Source: Candidatus Obscuribacterales bacterium (lineage in GTDB: Bacteria; Cyanobacteriota; Vampirovibrionia; Obscuribacterales; Obscuribacteraceae). From it: a stretch of DNA of 64,000 nucleotides. Under the pieces are notes generated by a model. It saw nothing but the letters and a program-made list of their open reading frames with translations. It was not told where the DNA came from and made no database searches. Shown here piece after piece: positions 25,340-34,174 of the stretch (its first letter is position 1; each line of letters starts with the position of its first letter). A program made the translations under genes and the position numbers. Where the stretch lies: NCBI GenBank assembly GCA_020050685.1, contig JAGVKG010000013.1, positions 124,001 to 188,000 of the forward strand, written 5' to 3'.

Positions 25340-28300
25340 TTAATATGCAAATGCTTCATCTGGATCTGAACATTCGTATTCACCGGTGTCGACAATCAAC
25401 ATTCCCGAATCGTCGCAATCATTGGAAGAGTACGCAACCTTTGAAGCGGAGAAGAAGTGGCCGGTATTGACTGTCAATGATGTTGATGGTCCCTGATTTA
25501 GAATTTTCACCACGCCATTAAGTAGAAGGATTTCTGTCGCCGCTGCATTTGGTTCAAGAGTAACGGTTGGACCGATATTCACTATTCCCTTTGTCGAAAC
25601 GATAGTATCAACCGTTGTACCACTTGAGATTATTTGCGGTGGGGTCGGCCTCGACTTAAGAGCATCAACAATCGTGCTTACGGTGCTTCCTGCAACAACC
25701 TCAATGCCACCACCGCCGCCTTTCTCCATACCGTTAACAGTGAAGTAGCCTCCGGAACCAAGATCCACATTATTTGCGGCCAGAATACTCAGGTTTCCTC
25801 CCTGAATTCTAAAGGAAGCGTCATCACCAATATCTACGCTACCACTCAAAGCAACGAAGCTAGCGCCGCCCCCGTAAGCGTTGACTATTGCTTCATCTCC
25901 CAGCTGTATATCGCTACCAGAAATTGTAATGCCGCCAATCTTCTTAATGGCTGTAGTCTTTGTTAGTGCATAATTAGTGTATGGCCAAATACCAAACGAA
26001 ACCGGTGTTCCAGAACTCAAACCACCACCAAGCGAAACCTCGCCCGTAGAAGTTATCAGAACATTTGACCCAATCAAGAATTGATTGTCTGGTTTGTCCA
26101 AAACAATTGACGACCTGCCATTGATAATGAACTTACCATCGGAGAGAAAAATACTTTCATCGGCATTGGCGTCAGATATCGAGCCGGCAGTGGTGCTGGT
26201 GCCTGCAAATATGCTCAAGCCTTGAGCCCCCCGAAAAATGTTTCTTTCCTCTAGCTCAATGTTATGGAGCGCTGTAATGGTAACCATTTTTTCTGCGGCA
26301 ATGAAGGCACCAGAAAATGTGATATCACCGCTAACATTTAGCACAACATTTTGAGCCGCCGCCAAACCATTAACGATTTTCACCGAAGAATCTACATTGA
26401 CAGTTGCCGTAACCGCGCCGACCGTCAGGGTGGAAGTTCCTTCAAACACTGGCCCGCTTATATCAAGAACTCCATTTAGCAGTTTTGACATACCGACGGT
26501 AGTCTTGTCCGCCAGAATATCAACAGCAATGTCTTTAAATGAACCAGGCAGATTATTATCAACGTTTTGAATATTCAGCTTACCCAATCTTGCCTGGATT
26601 TCCACGCCTGCCTCTTCATCCCCATCACCAAGGATTTGAGCGCTAGGTCCAAATTGAATATTCAAATTACCGGTACCGTTCTGCAATAAAATAAAGAGCT
26701 TTGGACTGCTAATCTGCCCATTGTTAATGAGCGTTAGATTCGTCTGGCTAACCAGTTTCAGAGATTGATTGTTGTCCGATGCAAGAGTACCGTTTGCGCC
26801 GATTGTCAAAGCAGTTGCACCAAGATCAATTTGAGAAATTTCTAGATCGGGGTCGTCAAATCCAACAAAAGAAAGATTCCCATTTATCGTAGCGTTCTTA
26901 AGCGTTGGCGACATTTGTAGTCTTGCGGAACGCATCTCTGGCGAGAGAATGACGCTGACAGAAATTTCGTGCTCATGTCCGGCCACTGCGTTTCCAATAT
27001 TGAATGCCGTCATTGGGCGAATAAATTCAGCACCGGGAATTTCAATCCTGTTTTCAGCAGAACCATCCATTGTGAGATTCGACGCTGCCCCGGATCCGGT
27101 AAGACCAATTGTTTGTGTGATTCCTCTCGTTACTTGATACAACGCCAGAGACTGAGCCGGCGTTACCTTTGTTCGTGCAGAATTTGGATTTAAAGGATCA
27201 ACCAGCAAGTTGATCGTCTTGTCGCCACCATCTTGCTCAATCAGCGCAGATGTATCAGTTGAAGTTTTTACGCTTACTTTTCCTTGTGTCTTTGTTCCGA
27301 CAACGCGCTGAGCAGAAAGAGTGTCGGCAGCACCGCCAGCCACAAGCGCACCTGCGGTGCCATTTACAGAAGCAACGCCAATTTCAAACAGCGCACCGGG
27401 TAATGCGTATTCACTGGTCGCAACAGAGGCGAGATCGAAAGAAACAGGCAGCGGTTGTAAATCAGAAGTTTCAATTACAATCGTTCCACTGTCACCGTCT
27501 GCAGAGCCCATACCTTTAGCGCCGAGCGTGTTAATGCTAGCACCGCTGTTCGCTCCGCGAATTTGTACCGTACCGGATTTCAGCTTCACATCTCCACCAT
27601 CACCAGAAGTAAAGCCGCCTTGAGTTTGAACCGATCCACCAATTTCGATTCCGCCTAAGCGTTTGTGCGTGACGTCAGAGATCTCATTAGTATAGATAGT
27701 TACATTTCCCCCATCTGCACCACTTATCCCATTTCCACCAGCACCACCTTGTGCCAACACACTTCCCTTTATTAAGACACCGAAAGCTCCACTACCAGCC
27801 CCAATTTCAACATCCCCTGCGCGCCCAGGAGCGATCCCCCCAACCAACTTGCGCCCGCTAGTATTGATATTGCCACCAACGCTAATAAGAGATGCACCCG
27901 CATCAATAGCGACATTGCCGGAATGAGATTGCCCTTGTGTAAGTATGTCAGACGATATTGCTACTCCTAGTCCCCCAAATATCGAGACATCTCCCGCATC
28001 AACAAGGCTGCCGCTGGAGTTCACCGATCCTCTCACTATCACCTGGCCGAAATTAGACGTCAGTTCAATTTCGCCACCATTAGCACCCTGTGCGCTAACA
28101 GCTCCATTAACCTCCAGATCTTCTTGTGCGCTAATCTGTACACTCCCCGCTTGAACGAGACCACTGGTTGCATTCCTTCCGTCTGTCGAGATCCCACCGT
28201 GAACAATTACTTCCATTCCATTTATCACGACCGAACCGCCGCCACCCGGAGCAGTTGTCAAAACAGAGCCGACTTCGACTTTCCCTTCTTCCGAACCAAC

Positions 28301-30610
28301 AGAGACACTTCCACCCACTCCATTCTTCTTAACGCCATCCTGCGGATAAGACGACGCCGTCGACGTAATTGTTTGGGGACAAAAAACACCGTTGGTTCCT
28401 ACAACATCGATTGAACCTCCGGCTTTAAGTCCGTTCGCATTAATGCCCTTTCCAACCGCCACGTAGTCACCAGAAATATTTACAGTGCCGCCATTTCCCG
28501 CGGACGAATTGGCAATCACGCCACCCTTTGCATCGAATAATATTGGCGAAAGGAACATACTGTTGAAGCCAATATTCACTGCCCCTTCAGCAGATGAAAT
28601 GTTCACATCACCAGCGTTAAACTTGGCAGAGGTATTGACGTCTCCAGAAATTTCGATGCTGTCAACCGCAGTAATGTCAACGTCCACATTGTTGGCCCAA
28701 GTCCCGCTAGACGCGTTTATATTCTTTGCGACACTTATGTAGCCACCGCTGTCCAACTTGATTGATCCAGACTCCGTCAGAGAACTTGTATCCACAGATC
28801 CCCAAATTGTCATGTCGCCAGTAGACAACAATTCCACAGATCCACCCACCTTTGGGGAACTTGCATTGATGCTTCCGTTTTTCGCCCACACGTCGCCAAC
28901 AGTAATATCAGTATCGACAGAAGGCGTTGTAACTATTGAATCACCACCACCAACAAGTGTTCCATTTAGAAATACGAGTCCCGCACCAAAGTCCGCATCC
29001 GCACCAGCGAGCCTCACCGCGCCGCCAGTTAGCACAGCTCGCACATCTATGGGTCCGAGAATACTTATCTCATCGCCATCTGCATAAATCACAATGCCCC
29101 CACCGCTTGCCTTGCCAGAGGTTGAGGTAATAGCGCCAACTCTTACGTTTCCACCTTCAGCATCTACACCGGTGCCTGTGTGAGCATAGATGCGTACAAC
29201 ACCGCCGACCTCATTTTGAGTTGTGCTGGCCTTAATTTGAACATAATCTAGCGCCACCGAGCCACCCTGTTCCGACGGGCCGGACACCGTATATTGAGTG
29301 CCACCACTCACACTCTGTTGGCTGATATCATAGCCAGCAATGACGTGAAGATCGCCGCCTTTGCCGGTCTTGCTGGACAAATCAATGAGATTTACGTTCG
29401 GGTACGCAAATACATCTCCTTGCGCCAAAATTGCTAAGTCTTCTCCATTCGTCACAATATTTTCAGTAAGTTCGACGTCTCCATTTGTGTTCACAATAGT
29501 TGGATCACCACTCAAATTGAGATTGCCCATTTTCAACGTGCCGCCGGATACCTGCACGTGAGCTTCACAACCACTTATGTTTACAAGACCAGAGACTTCT
29601 TCTGCGTTTAGTTTAACCACCCCACCACCACCGAAAACATTCAATTCTTTAGCGTCGAATTTTCCGCCAGAAATTTCTGTTGTGTTCTTTGCTAGAAATC
29701 CTTCGTTCCTAAAATTGATATTTCCTTGCGAGGCAAGCACCGAACCGCCGCTGTTGTTCAACAAAAGGTTTTGAGTCAAGCTTGCGTCGAATGAAACATT
29801 TCCTGATTGTGCCGAAATCAAACCGGCGTTTGTGATTTTTCCTGCGTCGCTGTATAGCAACACACCCTGCCCGCCCGAAATGGTTGCGCCACCACCATTC
29901 AAGATTTCGCCAACCGCGTAAAGCGATAGCGTTCCGCTTGCACTCACGCTTCCAGAATTCGAAATATCGGAAGCCGAAAACATGTTCAGATTCACCGGCA
30001 ATTCAGTTTGCGTGGCAACGCTTCCATCAACCAATATATTTCCAGCTCTAATATTCACTGACGCGGCCGGATTATCGCCGAGCGCAATTACAGAACCTTG
30101 TGCGGAAAGTGTATTGGAAACATGCAATCCTTGCGCGCCGGAAACAACCGCGGTCACGCCTTGCGGAACAACAAGCGACGAGAATCGCGATGTGCTCAAA
30201 TCCGCAACAGAAAATATTCCGCCCACCGCTTCACCGAGATTTCCGAGTTCAAGGGTCTGCGATTTGCCCGCCATGATTTGTGCCAATGCGACAAACTCAG
30301 AAGCGGTGAGCAGATCGCCAGCCATGACCTGGCGATTCATTCCATCGCGCGTAATGACCGCTTGCTGCGCACCACCCAACATCCCGGACGTTACAGCAAC
30401 CGAAGCCGTCGTCGACGCAAGGTCGAGATCCATATGTCGACCAGCCGCCTGACGAAAAGCCGAGAGGTTGTTGGCAAATTCTGCTTGGGCTTGACGTGCC
30501 TCTTTCCGCTCCGCAAACGATCCTTCCGCGAAAGCAGCGGGCACAAGCAATTGCGCGGACAAGAGCGCGCAGATTAACGCCACGACCAACCGAAATGAAT
30601 ATTTGTTCAC
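25340..30610 (-). CDS. Giant filamentous-haemagglutinin-like secreted protein (copy 1)
   Basis: About 1756 aa from a GTG at 30610 with GGAGG 11 bases upstream; it opens a signal peptide ending LLVPAAFA. The mature N-terminal ~250 residues match the start of the protein at 34175 (shared order: DLLTASEFVALAQ, the SLVVPQ-type segment, a series of short beta turns), so the two are paralogs. The rest is a long run of short Gly/Ser/Asn/Val-rich strands typical of a parallel beta-helix (e.g. SGSVSASGTLSLYAVGEI). Such proteins act as adhesins, matrix components or surface filaments. The C-terminus ends in DSGMLIVDTGEYECSDPDE; a DTG[ED][YF] tail recurs in two other products here. No two-partner TpsB transporter gene is in the window. 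Confidence 0.88.
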   Translation of the reverse strand: MNKYSFRLVVALICALLSAQLLVPAAFAEGSFAERKEARQAQAEFANNLSAFRQAAGRHMDLDLASTTASVAVTSGMLGGAQQAVITRDGMNRQVMAGDLLTASEFVALAQIMAGKSQTLELGNLGEAVGGIFSVADLSTSRFSSLVVPQGVTAVVSGAQGLHVSNTLSAQGSVIALGDNPAASVNIRAGNILVDGSVATQTELPVNLNMFSASDISNSGSVSASGTLSLYAVGEILNGGGATISGGQGVLLYSDAGKITNAGLISAQSGNVSFDASLTQNLLLNNSGGSVLASQGNINFRNEGFLAKNTTEISGGKFDAKELNVFGGGGVVKLNAEEVSGLVNISGCEAHVQVSGGTLKMGNLNLSGDPTIVNTNGDVELTENIVTNGEDLAILAQGDVFAYPNVNLIDLSSKTGKGGDLHVIAGYDISQQSVSGGTQYTVSGPSEQGGSVALDYVQIKASTTQNEVGGVVRIYAHTGTGVDAEGGNVRVGAITSTSGKASGGGIVIYADGDEISILGPIDVRAVLTGGAVRLAGADADFGAGLVFLNGTLVGGGDSIVTTPSVDTDITVGDVWAKNGSINASSPKVGGSVELLSTGDMTIWGSVDTSSLTESGSIKLDSGGYISVAKNINASSGTWANNVDVDITAVDSIEISGDVNTSAKFNAGDVNISSAEGAVNIGFNSMFLSPILFDAKGGVIANSSAGNGGTVNISGDYVAVGKGINANGLKAGGSIDVVGTNGVFCPQTITSTASSYPQDGVKKNGVGGSVSVGSEEGKVEVGSVLTTAPGGGGSVVINGMEVIVHGGISTDGRNATSGLVQAGSVQISAQEDLEVNGAVSAQGANGGEIELTSNFGQVIVRGSVNSSGSLVDAGDVSIFGGLGVAISSDILTQGQSHSGNVAIDAGASLISVGGNINTSGRKLVGGIAPGRAGDVEIGAGSGAFGVLIKGSVLAQGGAGGNGISGADGGNVTIYTNEISDVTHKRLGGIEIGGSVQTQGGFTSGDGGDVKLKSGTVQIRGANSGASINTLGAKGMGSADGDSGTIVIETSDLQPLPVSFDLASVATSEYALPGALFEIGVASVNGTAGALVAGGAADTLSAQRVVGTKTQGKVSVKTSTDTSALIEQDGGDKTINLLVDPLNPNSARTKVTPAQSLALYQVTRGITQTIGLTGSGAASNLTMDGSAENRIEIPGAEFIRPMTAFNIGNAVAGHEHEISVSVILSPEMRSARLQMSPTLKNATINGNLSFVGFDDPDLEISQIDLGATALTIGANGTLASDNNQSLKLVSQTNLTLINNGQISSPKLFILLQNGTGNLNIQFGPSAQILGDGDEEAGVEIQARLGKLNIQNVDNNLPGSFKDIAVDILADKTTVGMSKLLNGVLDISGPVFEGTSTLTVGAVTATVNVDSSVKIVNGLAAAQNVVLNVSGDITFSGAFIAAEKMVTITALHNIELEERNIFRGAQGLSIFAGTSTTAGSISDANADESIFLSDGKFIINGRSSIVLDKPDNQFLIGSNVLITSTGEVSLGGGLSSGTPVSFGIWPYTNYALTKTTAIKKIGGITISGSDIQLGDEAIVNAYGGGASFVALSGSVDIGDDASFRIQGGNLSILAANNVDLGSGGYFTVNGMEKGGGGGIEVVAGSTVSTIVDALKSRPTPPQIISSGTTVDTIVSTKGIVNIGPTVTLEPNAAATEILLLNGVVKILNQGPSTSLTVNTGHFFSASKVAYSSNDCDDSGMLIVDTGEYECSDPDEAFAY

Positions 30611-30638
30611 GATGCCAGTTGCCTCCATAGGTGCAATG

Positions 30639-30687
30639 TTCGCCAACACCCAAAGGTGAGTTCGAAATTTCCATACCCCTACGGATT
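30639..30687 (-). promoter_or_regulatory. Shared leader motif upstream of FHA-like gene 1
   Basis: Minus-strand AATCCGTAGGGGTATGGA at 30687-30670 is identical to the one before the matrixin gene. A pairing segment TTCG...CGAA with inner CACC/GGTG (30639-30666) follows it, and a GGC/GCC stem precedes it. It starts ~60 bases before the likely GTG start. Confidence 0.5.
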
Positions 30688-30972
30688 TCGGCTTTTGCAA
30701 ATTTGCCCCGCCCAACTGGCAATTTTAGCTTTAAGTTACGCCTATTATAGCCGACGCTCTATAAAACCGGACTTTGGCTCATTTGAAAACTCCTCTTGGA
30801 GACATACACTAAACGACGCCGCTCACATTATTTTGCTCGCCGATGGCCCATCCGAACAACCTTCTCTAAAAATTATGAAGCCACTACATAAATTGACTTC
30901 GAGATTGCCGTCTTGTCTGAAAAGTTGAGATGCTGCACAATAGTTTTAAAGCCCTATCAATTGGTAATCGCC

Positions 30973-31173
30973 ATGAAATCTAAGACGGCTAAAGACCGGC
31001 GCAGAACACCACAACCAAGAGCGGATAATTCGAAAGCGGCCGTACAAGCATCACGGGCGTTACCAATCGCTCTTTGCGGCTCCGGTAAATTACTGGGCAA
31101 TTTAGAGTCTGCAACAAAACAAATTTCCAAAACCGTGCAAAGGTCCGTAGAGAAGACTATTGTAAAATTATAA
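30973..31173 (+). CDS. Possible small basic protein
   Basis: 66 aa from an ATG at 30973 (the frame opens at 30913). Lys/Arg-rich N-terminus then a helical C-terminus (SATKQISKTVQRSVEKTIVKL). No convincing ribosome-binding site and no family recognised. It may be an unexpressed frame within the ~500-bp gap. Confidence 0.25.
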   Translation: MKSKTAKDRRRTPQPRADNSKAAVQASRALPIALCGSGKLLGNLESATKQISKTVQRSVEKTIVKL

Positions 31174-31209
31174 CGTTCGTCCTTTGCCGGTTTAGCTCAG
31201 GCCACATTA

Positions 31210-32304
31210 TCACAAAGAATCTTTGCCGAATCTCTCCGCGCCTTTTGCAGCTTGCTCCATTGAATACAGCTTCTGAATTGTTTTCTTGTCGCGCTCGGAG
31301 AGAACTTGTTTTTTCATCGGGCTGGCGAAGGCGAACATGCTGTCGCCGAGTTGACTGCTGTGTCCGGAGAGTCCGAGGCCGTGACCGAGTTCATGCAAAC
31401 AGACAATGAGAAGCGATTCTGATTGGCTCGTTAAATGCTCCTTGGGGGACTTGGTCAAAATTATGATCTCGGAGCGGAAGATCGCTCCGTCCGATTCATA
31501 GGACACGCGACATTCGCCGCCTTCCATCGGAGTTGATAAGTCTTTAGGATTATCCGTCCATTCGCAAATAATGTCGGCATCCGCTTCGCCGTTTACCAGA
31601 GTAAAGCTAATTTTTCCATTAGAGGCTGCAGACCATTGTTCCATCGCCTGCTCAATCGATGAGGGACACAACTCTGTGTACCCCACTTTGCCAATACCGG
31701 ACTTGATCAAAACATGAAGCGGCATTTTTCTTTGATCCCAGCGCGCCACGTGCACTGCTGTACTTTCCTCAAAGTAATCTTCCTTGCCGGCGGAACTCGG
31801 GATGTTCTCACGCTGTTTGAGCACTCCTTTGAAATTCGCCATCATATCTTGAACGGCCTGAACGTGCGCGCCATGCGGATACTCTGCCAAATATTTGTTC
31901 AAGTACTCGAACGATTCGTCTGTTTTTCCCAACATTTGTTTGACGGTGCCAAGATTGACCAAAGCACTCTCAGACTTGGGATCTAGATCGTATGCTCTTT
32001 CTATTTTTTCTTCTGCTTGTGCAGCCTTACCAAGCTTCATCAAGCAAAGTCCAAAATTTGCCTGTGCTTCTGGGAAATCAGGAGCAAGCTTGCATGCCTC
32101 GGAAAACTTTACGATTGCTTCTGGATACTTTCCGGCATTTACAAGTTCCATGCCCTCTTTGAACGGCTTCATCGCCGACGTTTCCAAATTGGTAATCACG
32201 GTCTTGCAATGAAGCGGTTCCGAAGAAAGCGCTGTTAGTTGCAACGCAACGAGAGTCGCCAGTGCGACTCTCGCGAGAGCATTATTTTTCTTGCCACTGT
32301 TCAT
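31210..32304 (-). CDS. Secreted TPR-matrixin (M10-like) metallopeptidase, short form
   Basis: 364 aa from the ATG at 32304 (ATG at 32310 equally possible); both follow the serine-protease stop by about 20 bases. A signal peptide (VALATLVALQLTALS) is followed by TPRs (residues ~45-150: EGMELVNAGKYPEAIVKFSE, ESALVNLGTVKQMLGKTDES). The C-terminal peptidase domain has VCLHELGHGLGLSGHS, the matrixin zinc motif, followed by GDSMFAF as the Met-turn. It lacks the N-terminal beta domain of its paralog at 21637. Co-transcribed with the HtrA-like serine protease. Confidence 0.9.
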   Translation of the reverse strand: MNSGKKNNALARVALATLVALQLTALSSEPLHCKTVITNLETSAMKPFKEGMELVNAGKYPEAIVKFSEACKLAPDFPEAQANFGLCLMKLGKAAQAEEKIERAYDLDPKSESALVNLGTVKQMLGKTDESFEYLNKYLAEYPHGAHVQAVQDMMANFKGVLKQRENIPSSAGKEDYFEESTAVHVARWDQRKMPLHVLIKSGIGKVGYTELCPSSIEQAMEQWSAASNGKISFTLVNGEADADIICEWTDNPKDLSTPMEGGECRVSYESDGAIFRSEIIILTKSPKEHLTSQSESLLIVCLHELGHGLGLSGHSSQLGDSMFAFASPMKKQVLSERDKKTIQKLYSMEQAAKGAERFGKDSL

Positions 32305-32326
32305 GTGCATTATCTCGCCCACCCAA

Positions 32327-33802
32327 CTACATTTGCGCTTTTCCTTGCGCATTTGTTTTGGCAACATAGGCCCAATATGGTTTGAAATCATCAATGATGA
32401 GCTTCTTCACCTTCTCTGGAAATGGAATTGCAATTTTTCCTTCTTTGCCTTCCGCATTTACGAGCAGTTGCAAATTTTTGTCTGTCTCAAAATCATGCGG
32501 GTCAAACGTATAGACTCCGATATACGACTTATCAACAAGTTCCTTGTATTTGTATCCGGTGATAGACATGGTTTCGCGGTTGAACGGAACGCGACCAGAT
32601 TCAATCGGAATTCCGACCGGTTGATTATCGTCAGACACCAGTGTCATTTGCAAAAAGTCCTTTTTGACTTCGCGCTTTTTGGAAAACATCATCGGAGAAA
32701 CCATAAACGGTAGACCAACTGCAGCACCGGCGACCAGGACGCCCGCCGACGACAGGACACTTACGGCATTGAACACCTTGGTGCCCGTGCTCATTTTGGG
32801 ACGCGGCACAACCAGCACGGATACGACAGCCTTCTCACTCTCGTAATATTTATTGTTCTTGTAACTATATTCGTCATCGCTAACTTCAAAACCATTTTTC
32901 TTAGCGCGCTTTTCGCGACGGCTCATTTGCTCGTCTTCCATTTTTGCGAGTTGATAAAAACCCTGGGGCGGCGTCAACACGCATACGGAAAAATATTCAG
33001 ATTGAAAGTTGTAGTCGCTCTGCTTGCGGTCCTTCAACCAATCAGGATTTTCCTTTAGCAATTCCGTCATGCGGAACGGCACTTCCGGAACGTCTGGCAA
33101 AAGTTCCGGCGATGGTATTTCCATTTTGCCAATCTTTTCTTTCGCCTCTTTAATATCCTTAGCAGCCAAAACAATAGGCACCGCGCCAGCTATTGCCTGA
33201 CCGGTTGTCTCAGTTATGAATGTATTGATACCAATAACTTGCCCTTCGTAGCTGAGCAGCGGGCCGCCAGAGTTACCAGGATTCACGCTAGCATCGTGAT
33301 AAATCACATTCTTATCTATCTTGCCGACGACACCAACCGTCATCGCACGCTCGAGGCTTGTTCTATCTATTGGACTGCCGATAGCAACAACCTGCTCGCC
33401 GATCGATGTCAGATCATCCATATTCGCTGCAGCAGACAACGGAAGAGCGTCGTGCTCTCCGACCTTCTCTAAGTTAGACCAGAGGATCGCAATGTCATGT
33501 TCGCGATCGTTGACGACAACAACAGCTTCCAGCACTTCGTTTTGCCCGAACTTAACACGCAAATGTCCAGCGCCGTCTCTCACGACATGACTATTTGTCA
33601 AAATCAATCCGGAATCATCAATCATGAATCCCGATCCATGGCCGCCAGCAGTAAACACAGTAACCACGCCATTCTTGACGCTTTGGAAAATCTGCCCAGC
33701 TTTCGTCACTTCCTTTGCGAACGCGCCGGGCAACACAAATGTTTGACAGAGCGCTACCGCGCCGACCAATAAAACGGACAAGTACTTCTTTGCGCCAATC
33801 AT
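32327..33802 (-). CDS. Secreted trypsin-like (HtrA/S1C-type) serine protease without a PDZ domain
   Basis: About 491 aa from the ATG at 33802 (GAGAGGGC upstream), opening a signal peptide (LSVLLVGAVALCQTFVLPGAFA). The catalytic triad is clear: TNSHVV (His ~72), REHDIAIL (Asp ~103) and VNPGNSGGPLL (Ser ~190). After the protease domain no PDZ domain is recognisable; instead there is a charged ~150-residue region, a hydrophobic stretch (SSAGVLVAGAAVGLPFMVSP) that may span the membrane, and a further globular domain. It may cut or quality-control secreted neighbours. Start of a two-gene operon with the matrixin. Confidence 0.88.
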   Translation of the reverse strand: MIGAKKYLSVLLVGAVALCQTFVLPGAFAKEVTKAGQIFQSVKNGVVTVFTAGGHGSGFMIDDSGLILTNSHVVRDGAGHLRVKFGQNEVLEAVVVVNDREHDIAILWSNLEKVGEHDALPLSAAANMDDLTSIGEQVVAIGSPIDRTSLERAMTVGVVGKIDKNVIYHDASVNPGNSGGPLLSYEGQVIGINTFITETTGQAIAGAVPIVLAAKDIKEAKEKIGKMEIPSPELLPDVPEVPFRMTELLKENPDWLKDRKQSDYNFQSEYFSVCVLTPPQGFYQLAKMEDEQMSRREKRAKKNGFEVSDDEYSYKNNKYYESEKAVVSVLVVPRPKMSTGTKVFNAVSVLSSAGVLVAGAAVGLPFMVSPMMFSKKREVKKDFLQMTLVSDDNQPVGIPIESGRVPFNRETMSITGYKYKELVDKSYIGVYTFDPHDFETDKNLQLLVNAEGKEGKIAIPFPEKVKKLIIDDFKPYWAYVAKTNAQGKAQM

Positions 33803-34174
33803 CGTTCGCCCTCTCTGCTTGCGCCACAACCGAAATTCAATATATCGGGCTTAGGTCGAAACAATATCATTGTGCAAAATGCGGTGCAATCAAGCGCGAC
33901 ATAAATTTTGTCAAACGTTAATTTGTGCGCTTTTGACGACGCCCAAGTACCTTATGCCGTACTTATTGTACGTACGATTTTATTTACATAGTTAATTTGA
34001 GGGTTAATAGAACCTTCTATGTTCAATTCCCTATTAGTAATTACTTTAAAGTTTGGATTAATTTGTCCAAATAAAGCCTATGATCTTGTTCGATCATGTC
34101 GTATCCTAATTGCGTCCGGGGGTAAGTTGGGCATCTTCATGCCTATCGCGATTCAAAGAGAGTCGCACCCCGCC
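33803..34174. other. Divergent promoter region between the serine protease and FHA-like gene 2
   Basis: About 370 bases, AT-rich in the middle. Near its right end is a perfect hairpin ATGATC/GATCAT (34080-34085 with 34092-34097), then TCCGGGGGTAAG (34115-34126), then a hairpin GGCAT/ATGCC (34130-34134 with 34139-34143). The order resembles the leader element of FHA-like gene 1, but the core match is only partial. An in-frame ATG at 34139 falls inside the second hairpin. Confidence 0.4.
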
